Positions 16,666 through 24,018 of a stretch of 64,000 nucleotides of DNA are shown piece after piece; positions within the stretch are counted from its first letter, which is position 1; every line of letters begins with the position of its first letter. The stretch spans positions 1 to 64,000 of the forward strand of contig DAOTGJ010000015.1 in assembly GCA_035447065.1 (NCBI GenBank), read 5' to 3'. The notes below the pieces were generated by a model. That model was not told where the DNA came from. It made no database searches and saw nothing but the letters and a program-made list of their open reading frames with translations. Source of the DNA: CALEMW01 sp035447065. GTDB taxonomy: Bacteria > Krumholzibacteriota > Krumholzibacteriia > LZORAL124-64-63. Made by a program: the position numbers and the translations under genes.

Positions 16666-17832
16666 TCAGCCGCGCAGGTCGCGCGCCATGCGTTCCACGC
16701 GTTCCAGCGCCTTGCGGATCTGATCCTGGCTGTTGGCGTAGCTGAAGCGCAGGTAGCCCTCGCCGCAGGCCCCGAAGGCGGTGCCGCTCAGCGCCGCCAC
16801 GCCGTACTCGTCCAGCAGCAGCTTCTCCAGCTCGCTGCTGCGCCGCCCCAGGCCGGACACGTTGGGGAACACGTAGAAGGCGCCCTTGGGCTCGCGGCAG
16901 CTCACGCCGTCGATGGCGTTCAGTCCGCCCACCAGCAGGTCGCGGCGCGCCTTGAACTCGGCCACCATGGCCTCCACCTCGTCCTGCGGACCGGTCAGCG
17001 CCGCCGCGCCGGCCACCTGGGTGAAGGAAGCTGTGCAGCTGTTCACATTGGTCTGCAGCTTGGCCACCGCCGCGGCCAGCTCCTTGGGCATCACGCCGTA
17101 GCCCAGCCGCCAGCCGGTCATGGCGTAGGTCTTGGAGTGCCCCTCCAGGATGCACGTGCGCTCCAGCATGCCCGGCCGCGTGATGATGGAGTCGTGCGTG
17201 CCGGTGTAGAGGATGCGCGAGTAGATCTCGTCGCTCATCACGAAGAGGTCGTGCTTCACCGCCAGGGCGGCGATGGCGTCCAGGTCCGCGCTCTCCAGCA
17301 CCGAACCCGTGGGGTTCTGCGGCGAGTTGAGGATCAGCAGCTTGGTGCGCGGGGTGATGAGGGCCTCGAGGTCCTTCACGTCGAAGGTGAAGTCCTTCTC
17401 CTCCGCCAGCTTCAGGGGCACCGGCTTGGCGCCCAGGAAGTTGATCACGCTCTCGTAGATGGGGAAGCCGGGATTGGGATAGATGGCCTCGTCGCCCTCG
17501 TTCAGCAGCGCGGTCATCAGGAAGTACATGATGGGCTTGCCGCCCGGCGTGATCACCACGTTGTCGCGCCCCATGTCCACGCCGCGGGTGCGGGCGATGT
17601 GGTCCGCGAAGACCTGGCGCACCTCGGGCTTGCCGGCCGCCGGGCCGTAGTGGGTCTCGCCGGCGCGCAGGGCCTGGGCGGCGGCCTCGACGATGAACGA
17701 GGGCGTGTCGAAATCGGGCTCGCCGATCTCCAGGTGGACGATGTCCCGGCCCTGGGCCTCCAGCTCCTTGGCCCGGGCCAGCACGACGAATGCGGTCTCG
17801 GTTCCCAGACGTCCCATGCGCGTCGCGAACAT
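16666..17832 (-). CDS. Class I/II pyridoxal-phosphate aminotransferase
   Basis: 388 residues, fold type I, aspartate-aminotransferase family. Visible motifs: 'IVHLEIGEPDFDTPSFI', 'HYGPAAGKPEVRQVFADH', 'NPGFPIYESVINFLGA', 'LILNSPQNPTGSVL', 'DLFVMSDEIYSRI' and the PLP-lysine region 'EGHSKTYAMTGWRLGYGV'; the C-terminal arginine is in 'GYLRFSYANS'. Substrate is not certain (aspartate or another amino acid). The ATG at 17832 has GGAGGGG upstream; an earlier ATG at 17883 lies in the promoter. Monocistronic by its own promoter and terminator. Confidence 0.92.
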   Translation of the reverse strand: MFATRMGRLGTETAFVVLARAKELEAQGRDIVHLEIGEPDFDTPSFIVEAAAQALRAGETHYGPAAGKPEVRQVFADHIARTRGVDMGRDNVVITPGGKPIMYFLMTALLNEGDEAIYPNPGFPIYESVINFLGAKPVPLKLAEEKDFTFDVKDLEALITPRTKLLILNSPQNPTGSVLESADLDAIAALAVKHDLFVMSDEIYSRILYTGTHDSIITRPGMLERTCILEGHSKTYAMTGWRLGYGVMPKELAAAVAKLQTNVNSCTASFTQVAGAAALTGPQDEVEAMVAEFKARRDLLVGGLNAIDGVSCREPKGAFYVFPNVSGLGRRSSELEKLLLDEYGVAALSGTAFGACGEGYLRFSYANSQDQIRKALERVERMARDLRG

Positions 17833-17882
17833 CTCCACCCCTCCCTGCGCGATCGTTGCCACGAGCAGCTCCCGAAGAACCA

Positions 17883-17911
17883 ATGGTATCCGCTGGTTCC
17901 GGGGATGTCAA
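17883..17911 (-). promoter_or_regulatory. Sigma-70 promoter for the aminotransferase gene
   Basis: TTGACA (17906-17911), 17 bases, TACCAT (17883-17888). The TGA stop codon of the upstream gene lies inside the -35 hexamer. Confidence 0.7.
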
Positions 17912-19377
17912 AAGGCCGCTCGGGGCCCCGGACGGACCTCGATCTGGACCAGGATGCCGCTCGGCGCGCCCCCCTGTTGCGCAGGGCCCCACCACGCCGC
18001 GCAGGCCGCCGTGAGCGGTCCCAGGGACCCGCGCCATCCCACCGAGGTCTCCGCGTCGCGGTCGCCCCAATGGCTCAGCGTGACGGCCCCCGGCGCAGGC
18101 GCGGCCACGGTGACCAGGGCCAGGTCGTCCCCCCAGGCCATGCCCACCCGCAGCCGCCCCTGGCCGCCCAGCAGCGGATGGTCGCGCCCAAGCGTCAGCA
18201 GGAGCCGGCGACGGACCTCCTCGCCGCCGTCCTGGCCCCGCGCGCGCAGGCTCAGACGCCAGGCCCCCTCCGCCCCCGCGGCCTCCAGGTCCGCTCCCGC
18301 CGCCAGGTCATGGGTCCGGCGTGTGGACGACGGCGGTTCCCAGGGCTCGCGCCCCTCCCAGCCCGAGCGTGCGTCCGACCGCCAGCGGAGGCGCCAGCGG
18401 CCCTGGACGCCCGCCCCCAGGGGCAGGCCGAGGCGCAGCTCGGCCAGGGTGCGGCGGTCCTGTTCATCGGGACCGCGGTCGGGTCGCAGGGCCGAGCCAC
18501 CGGCGAGCAGCAGGGCCGCACGACGCCCCTCGCGCCCCGCGCGCACCACGCGCAGAGCCCAGCCCTCTCCCGCCTCGCCGGGAATCAGGGGGCTGCGGCC
18601 GGCCGAGACGGCGCTCAGTCCCGCGTCGGCCGCCGCCCAGGCGAGCTCGCCGCGCCATCCGCCATCCGCCCGCCACGCCGCCCCGGCCTGCCAGGCGGCG
18701 GGACGACCGGGCGCGTCGGCCCAGGCCGCCTCGCTCCAGGCCTCGCCCTGGTCCCCGCGCAGGCTCGCGGCCACGGAGGCGGCGCGCCCTTCGGCCCGCT
18801 CCAGCGTCCAGAGGTCCCAGGTCAGATGCCGGCCCTTCCGACCCAACGAAACGCATCGCACGGACTCGGCGCCGGCCTCGCGGCCCAGCCCCAACCGCAC
18901 GCGCCACCCATCGCCTTCGCGGACCAGCAGCGCGCCGTCCACCGGCCGCCGACGCCAGGCCGAGACGTCCCCGCCCGCCCCACCCCCCAGGGCCACCGGG
19001 GCGCCGTCGGCTCCCGGCAGGCGCGTGCGGCCGTCGCCCACCTGCAGCAGGCCGCTCGCCGACGTCGCCCGCCAGCCGCCCGCGAGGATCGCCCATCGTT
19101 CATGCACGACATGAGAGCTCCACCGCAACACGCTGCTGCTGCTTCTGTTGACATCGACAGCAATAGATCCTCCTTCGACCCCTGTCCGCAGCGACGCGCC
19201 GGAGAGTGTCCAGCGCAGGCGGGCCTCGATCCACTCCCAAGGACCCGATTCCGCCGCCTCCAGGATCTCCTCGATCCCGGCGCCCTGCTCCGCCAGGTCC
19301 TCCGGTTCCGGTGGTGCGGCATCCGCCCACGCCGGCGCGTGGAGCAGGACCGTCAGCATCAGAATCCCGCGCCGCAC
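17908..19377 (-). CDS. Putative outer-membrane beta-barrel protein of unknown function (larger of a pair)
   Basis: 489 residues. GTG at 19377 with GGAGG seven bases upstream; the signal peptide reads MRRGILMLTVLLHAPAWA with likely cleavage after AWA. The mature protein alternates short hydrophobic and polar stretches with many Trp, Arg and Gly, as in a beta-barrel, and ends in phenylalanine (PGPRAAF), the usual C-terminal signature of outer-membrane proteins. Near the mature N-terminus 'EDLAEQGAGIEEILEAAES' looks helical and weakly helix-hairpin-helix-like. It overlaps the preceding gene by 19 bases. No known family recognised. Confidence 0.7.
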   Translation of the reverse strand: MRRGILMLTVLLHAPAWADAAPPEPEDLAEQGAGIEEILEAAESGPWEWIEARLRWTLSGASLRTGVEGGSIAVDVNRSSSSVLRWSSHVVHERWAILAGGWRATSASGLLQVGDGRTRLPGADGAPVALGGGAGGDVSAWRRRPVDGALLVREGDGWRVRLGLGREAGAESVRCVSLGRKGRHLTWDLWTLERAEGRAASVAASLRGDQGEAWSEAAWADAPGRPAAWQAGAAWRADGGWRGELAWAAADAGLSAVSAGRSPLIPGEAGEGWALRVVRAGREGRRAALLLAGGSALRPDRGPDEQDRRTLAELRLGLPLGAGVQGRWRLRWRSDARSGWEGREPWEPPSSTRRTHDLAAGADLEAAGAEGAWRLSLRARGQDGGEEVRRRLLLTLGRDHPLLGGQGRLRVGMAWGDDLALVTVAAPAPGAVTLSHWGDRDAETSVGWRGSLGPLTAACAAWWGPAQQGGAPSGILVQIEVRPGPRAAF

Positions 19378-20108
19378 AGCCCCACCTCCCAGGCCCGCCA
19401 GATGCCGAGCAGCGGATGGACGCCCTGGCGCACCCGGACCACGAGGGGCCCGCGCCGCACCAGCAAGGCCCCGTAGACGACGCCGCCCGCGGTGCGCCCC
19501 CCTTCCAGGGCCGCCGTGACATGCACCCTTCGCCGTACGCCGAGCTCCAGGCCCGGGCGGCCGTCGCGATCGAGACCCCAAGCCCCCCAGAGCGCCCATG
19601 GCAGAACGTTCCGGTGCAGACGGATGCGGTCATGCGACCGCGACAGCCACGGCCGCCGCACCTCCAGCAGGTCCCAGCGGAGCGTGAGACGCCAGCCGGC
19701 GCCGAGCCCCAGGGTCGGCCTCCACGCCAGCCGACCGCCGGCGGGCCACGCCTCCCCGCGCGGCCCCGCCAGTCCCAGCTCCGCCTCCCACGAGCCCCAG
19801 CGGCCCGGCAGCGGCGCGCGCAGGCCGGACCGGTCCTCGCGCCAGGGGCCGTCGGGCGAGCCCGTCCGACGCCACCAGAGACGCCAGGAGCCGCGGCCGG
19901 CCTCGATCCCGCGCCGGCGCAGCTCCGGGACCAGATCCCAGCCGCCGACCACGGTGCGCAGCCAGGCGGACGCGAGGGCCGCGTCGTCGCCGGCGAGGAA
20001 GGCCTGGAGATCCGCGGGCGTCTCGGTCCGGTCCGCGTCCTGGGCCGGAGCCGCCGTGGCGCAGACCACGGCCAGCACCCCGACCAATCGGCGCACGGCC
20101 CGCCTCAT
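19359..20108 (-). CDS. Putative outer-membrane beta-barrel protein of unknown function (smaller of a pair)
   Basis: 249 residues. Signal peptide MRRAVRRLVGVLAVVCATAAPAQ. After a short helical part ('TPADLQAFLAGDDAALASAW') the chain has repeated beta-like strands rich in Trp, Arg and Gly and ends in Phe (GLCGAGF), as in outer-membrane proteins. ATG at 20108 overlaps the lamin-tail gene stop by four bases; its own 3' end overlaps the next gene by 19 bases, so the three are likely translated together. No known family recognised. Both partners carry their own signal peptide, so they are not a frameshifted single gene. Confidence 0.68.
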   Translation of the reverse strand: MRRAVRRLVGVLAVVCATAAPAQDADRTETPADLQAFLAGDDAALASAWLRTVVGGWDLVPELRRRGIEAGRGSWRLWWRRTGSPDGPWREDRSGLRAPLPGRWGSWEAELGLAGPRGEAWPAGGRLAWRPTLGLGAGWRLTLRWDLLEVRRPWLSRSHDRIRLHRNVLPWALWGAWGLDRDGRPGLELGVRRRVHVTAALEGGRTAGGVVYGALLVRRGPLVVRVRQGVHPLLGIWRAWEVGLCGAGF

Positions 20109-21823
20109 GGCCTCTCCCGATCCAGCACCACCACGCCGGCGGCGCGGCGTCGCAGTCGGCCCTCGGCGTCGCGCACCCGCAGCAGGATCACCCGCGGTCC
20201 CGGCGGCAATCGCAGGCCCCGATCGTCGGTGCCGTCCCAGGTCAGGGCCCGCGGCCCCGGCCCCAGGGCGTCCCCGCCCAGCCGACGGACCGTGGCGCCC
20301 TCGGGACTCAGCACCCGCAGATCCCAGGAGGCCTCCTGCTCCGACAGGGCGAAGCCCAGGGCCGTGCCGCCCCCGGCCGGGATGAGCGCGGGCGACAGCG
20401 CCAACCCGCCCGCCGTCGGCGTCGATGCCGCCGCGGCGTCGGGACAGCCCGGCGTGGAGCCGAACGCCGCCGGGCTGGGCGCCCAGGACCGCTCCACGGC
20501 GCCCCGCGGCGGCACCGAGACCCTCTCCAGGCTGCGCCCCGGAGCCGGCGCCGGCCAGCCGCCGTCCCAGGCCACCCAGTCCGCCACCACGCCGTCGGGT
20601 CCGCGCAGCAGGAGACGATCCGCGTACGGCTCCCCCGTGGCCGCCGTGTTGTTCAGCACGGGCCAGCCGCCCGCCAGGACGTCGGCATGGGAGCTCGGAT
20701 CCACGGCGCAGGGTTCGGGAGCGCCGCGGGCGAGGCGGGCCATGTACCAGCCCGCCAGCTCCTGGGGATCCGCGCAGAGCACGAGCCGCTCGCCGGGCAC
20801 CAGCAGGCGTTCGGGCAGGGCCCGCGGGGCGCCGCCCTCGTCGGCCAGGGTCCAGCCTCCCAGATCCAGCGGCCCCTCCCCCTCGGCCCGGACCTCCACC
20901 CACTCGGGCGCGCCGGGCTCGGGCGCGGGCAGGACCTCGCGCAGGGTGAGACGGGGCACGCCCACGCGCAGGGGCGGGAGGGCGAGGCTCAGCTCCGCGC
21001 CGCCGGACACCGGGTGCAGGACGGGACGCACCAGGCCCGTATCCCGCGGCGACCAGACGCCGCGCCAGACGCCGGCCGCCCCGGACGCCAGGGCCGGCGC
21101 CGCGGCCTCCGTCAGCAGGTCGCCGGCCGCGTCGCGCAGGGCCACCAGCCCGCCCGGCCACGTCTCCTGGCCGTCGTTCTCCAGGGTCGCCGTCAGGGTG
21201 AACGGCCGCGCCGGCGCGAAGCGGCAGGGCGGCTCGGTCACGCTTTCGAGGATGCGAAGGGAGTGCAGGCGCATGTTGTAGGCGCCGGGGGTGGGTTCGG
21301 CGGCCACGGACCAGTCCGCGGCGTTGTCGTCGGTGTCGGCGCCGTCCGGCCGGCGCGCCAGCGACGCCCCGGAACCGGAACCGGGATGAGGCGCGCCCTC
21401 GAACAGCGCCGGCTCGACCAGCGCGCCGTAGCCCAGCAGGTCCAGCACCGTCTCCCCGCGGCGCAGCCGCACGGCGTCCGGACCGTTCTGCAGCCCGAGC
21501 GACGCCACCGCGTCGGCCGGACCCGCCCAGCCGCGGTCCGCGATCAGCCAGAGGCCGCGGGGCGGCAGCGTGTCCGCCTCCGCCCCGGTCCAGCGCACGG
21601 ACCAGACGTCGCCCACGGCGCCGTTGGCGAATTCCAGGGCGACGCCGGCCAACGGCAGCGGCGCGTCGGCGGGATTGAACAGCTCCACGAACTCGTGGCC
21701 GCCGTCGGCGCCCTCGGGGTCGTAGAGGACCTCGTTGAGCAGCGGCGCGGCCGGGGCGCGCCACGCGACGGCGGTCAGCAGCAGGCAGAGGACGGTCGGG
21801 AACCGCGGCACGCGGGTCCGCAC
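20105..21823 (-). CDS. Secreted lamin-tail-domain protein with FlgD-like C-terminus
   Basis: 572 residues. Signal peptide near residues 1-25 (...AVAWRAPA). A lamin-tail domain follows ('LLNEVLYDPEGADGGHEFVE', then 'LFNPADAPLPLAGVAL'), a middle immunoglobulin-like CARDB-type region about 185-290, a second lamin-tail domain ('LREVLPAPEPGAPEWVEV'), and a C-terminal FlgD-like domain ('GDALGPGPRALTWDGTDDRG'). Such proteins are exported in FCB bacteria; function is unknown. The start is uncertain: GTG at 21823 is used, with an alternative GTG at 21811. Its downstream partners are two putative barrels. Confidence 0.82.
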   Translation of the reverse strand: MRTRVPRFPTVLCLLLTAVAWRAPAAPLLNEVLYDPEGADGGHEFVELFNPADAPLPLAGVALEFANGAVGDVWSVRWTGAEADTLPPRGLWLIADRGWAGPADAVASLGLQNGPDAVRLRRGETVLDLLGYGALVEPALFEGAPHPGSGSGASLARRPDGADTDDNAADWSVAAEPTPGAYNMRLHSLRILESVTEPPCRFAPARPFTLTATLENDGQETWPGGLVALRDAAGDLLTEAAAPALASGAAGVWRGVWSPRDTGLVRPVLHPVSGGAELSLALPPLRVGVPRLTLREVLPAPEPGAPEWVEVRAEGEGPLDLGGWTLADEGGAPRALPERLLVPGERLVLCADPQELAGWYMARLARGAPEPCAVDPSSHADVLAGGWPVLNNTAATGEPYADRLLLRGPDGVVADWVAWDGGWPAPAPGRSLERVSVPPRGAVERSWAPSPAAFGSTPGCPDAAAASTPTAGGLALSPALIPAGGGTALGFALSEQEASWDLRVLSPEGATVRRLGGDALGPGPRALTWDGTDDRGLRLPPGPRVILLRVRDAEGRLRRRAAGVVVLDRERP

Positions 21824-21857
21824 CTTCCGGGAGGGGATGGCGGTCGGGAGCGTGGGA

Positions 21858-24017
21858 TCAGCTCATGCCCAGACGCCGTCGCAGGAACCATTCCAGTCCC
21901 AGCAGCGCCACGATGATCAGCAGGGCGGGCCAGGTGCTCCACGGCCGCCAGGTGGTGCGGTGGGGGTGCGACTCGGGCGCGAGGTCGGCGGCCGCCAGCG
22001 CCGCGGCCACGGCCGCCGGGCCGCCGGGGGCCTGGGCGTCGATGAGCTCCGCGCCCAACGCGTCGGCCAGCACCCGCAGGGCGCGACGGTCCTGGGTGGT
22101 CTGGCGCTCCTCCACGCTGCCGGCCGCCACCAGCACGTCCAGCGGCTCGCCGCTGGGCTCTCCCCCGTCGTCCAGCAGCTGCAGGCGGTGCACGCCGGCG
22201 GGCAGGGGCGGCAACGAGGCCGCGGCGGTGCCGGGCGTCGCGGGGTCCGGCGTCAGGGTGTAACGGAGGGCCTCGCCGCCGTCCCGCGGCGTGACCGCGA
22301 GGGTGCGCGGCGGGCTCGTCACGCCGCCGCGCATGCTGCGGCCGCGGGCCCGCACGGCGATGGGTTCGCCCTCCCGGTACACGGTGCGCTGGGCCAGCAG
22401 CGTGGCCCCCGCCAGGTCCGAGCCCTGGGCCGTCCACACCAGCACGTTGCGCAGCAGGCGGCGCAGGGGCTGGGCGGCGGCATCGTCGCTGCCGGGCGAC
22501 CAGAAGGCCTGCTCCCAGAGGTCGCGGCTGCCGAGCCAGGCCAGGCGGCGGCCCTGCTCCTCCCGCACGGTCAGCACCGGAACCGGGACGGGCGCGGCCA
22601 CGGCCAGCAGCACCGACGCCGAGGCGGGCGCCTCCGCCGGCGCCGCCACCGTCAACGGCGGGAGACGGGACCAGCCGCGGGCGTCGTCCGCGGGAGCGGC
22701 GGCCAGGGGGTGACGGCGGTCGGGCACCATGAGGGCGCCGCGGACGGCGCCGGCTCCGGTCGGACGCGCGGGCAGCAGACCGGCCAGGTCCGCGGGCCAG
22801 GCGCCTTCCTGGCCCGTGTCCAGCAGCAGCAGGCCCAGGCCCTCGCGCGCGGCCAGGGCCAGGCCGGTGCCGTCGGCCCAGCGGCGGGCGGCCTCCGCGT
22901 CCAGCAGCAGCACGCCGTCCCTGTCGCGCCAGGCCTCGGCATCGGCGGGGGGCGTCCAGGGGCCGTCGTCCCGGGAGCTGCGGGGGCCGTCCGGTCCCGG
23001 GTAGACCACCTCCAGCTCCAGGCGGTCCTCCGCGGCGGCGGCCTGGGCCAGAACCCGCACCAGCCAGCCGGGCCGCGTGGTCAGGGCCAGCAGACGCCTC
23101 CGTTCCGCGCGCACCTTGAGGGCCAGCACGGCCGAATTGTTCCCCAGGAAGCGCTCCCCCGCCAGAGGCGCCACCCGCACCGTGAGCTCGCGGAGGCCCG
23201 GGGCGTCGGGGCGGTCCCGGAGCTCCACGCGGAGGGTGCGGTCGTCGGGACCGGCGATGAGGGTGCGGTCGTCCACCACGGCGCCGGCGTGCTCCAGGGT
23301 CACGCGTACGCGGCGCTCGGCGTCCAGGGGCTCGCGCAGGCCGATCACGGCCTCCACCGTCACCTCGTCGCCCACGAAGGCCAGGTCGGGGGCCTGCACG
23401 TCGCGCACCGCGAGGTCGCCCGGGCCCACGGGATCGCCCACGCCGGCCAGGATCAGGTCCTCGCGGCGGCCCCCGGCGGTGGGATCGCCGGCGGTGGCGT
23501 GACCGTCGGTGATCAGAACGGTCAGGCGCGGCGCACGCGCGCCGGCCGCGCCGGCGTCGAGCAGGGCGGCCAGGTCGGTGCCCTGGGCCGCGGGGGGGAC
23601 GGAGTCGTCGGGGCGGTAGGGTCGGGCGTCCTGCAGGCCGTTGCCGCGACGCTGCACGACGGCCACGTCGCGCAGGGCGGCGACGCTGTCCACGGCGGCG
23701 GCCACCGCGGCGGCGCGCTCCCAGCGGGTGCGGCGGTCGGGACCGTCGTCCTGGGCCATGCTGGCGGAGTCCTCCACCAGCACCAGCACGCTCGCGGGGA
23801 TCTCCTCGATGCGTTCCATGACCAGCAGCGGCCCCGCCGCCGCCAGCAGGATCAGGATCAGGGCCGACCACCGCAGCCAGGGCAGCAGGCGTCCCACGGC
23901 GCCGCGCGCAGGCGGCACCGTCCTACGATAGTGGCGACGGGTCCAGAGACCCGCCGCCACGATCGCCAGGACCAGCAGCGGCAGCGCGGCCGTCGGCGTG
24001 GTCCACTCCAGATGCAC
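21858..24017 (-). CDS. Membrane-anchored vWA-domain protein
   Basis: 719 residues. Two N-terminal hydrophobic helices (about 10-25 and 48-66) precede a von Willebrand A domain starting near residue 75, with the MIDAS strand 'ASVLVLVEDSASM' and 'RLTVLITDGHATAG'. Middle parts include Ig-like segments and a flavodoxin/amidotransferase-like stretch 'REGLGLLLLDTG'. One helix near the C-terminus ('ALLIIVALLGLEWFL') would re-anchor it, leaving most of the protein in the periplasm. In the MIDAS the usual first Asp is Glu82. GTG start, one base after the ppdK stop. Similar proteins often sit near BatA-type genes; function is unknown. Confidence 0.8.
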   Translation of the reverse strand: MHLEWTTPTAALPLLVLAIVAAGLWTRRHYRRTVPPARGAVGRLLPWLRWSALILILLAAAGPLLVMERIEEIPASVLVLVEDSASMAQDDGPDRRTRWERAAAVAAAVDSVAALRDVAVVQRRGNGLQDARPYRPDDSVPPAAQGTDLAALLDAGAAGARAPRLTVLITDGHATAGDPTAGGRREDLILAGVGDPVGPGDLAVRDVQAPDLAFVGDEVTVEAVIGLREPLDAERRVRVTLEHAGAVVDDRTLIAGPDDRTLRVELRDRPDAPGLRELTVRVAPLAGERFLGNNSAVLALKVRAERRRLLALTTRPGWLVRVLAQAAAAEDRLELEVVYPGPDGPRSSRDDGPWTPPADAEAWRDRDGVLLLDAEAARRWADGTGLALAAREGLGLLLLDTGQEGAWPADLAGLLPARPTGAGAVRGALMVPDRRHPLAAAPADDARGWSRLPPLTVAAPAEAPASASVLLAVAAPVPVPVLTVREEQGRRLAWLGSRDLWEQAFWSPGSDDAAAQPLRRLLRNVLVWTAQGSDLAGATLLAQRTVYREGEPIAVRARGRSMRGGVTSPPRTLAVTPRDGGEALRYTLTPDPATPGTAAASLPPLPAGVHRLQLLDDGGEPSGEPLDVLVAAGSVEERQTTQDRRALRVLADALGAELIDAQAPGGPAAVAAALAAADLAPESHPHRTTWRPWSTWPALLIIVALLGLEWFLRRRLGMS

Positions 24018-24018
24018 G

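Noticed and set aside
19359..19377. A frameshift splitting one gene into the two putative barrels
   Set aside because: Each has its own signal peptide and C-terminal Phe, and the second has a good ribosome site (GGAGG) inside the overlap, so two separate genes are more likely.
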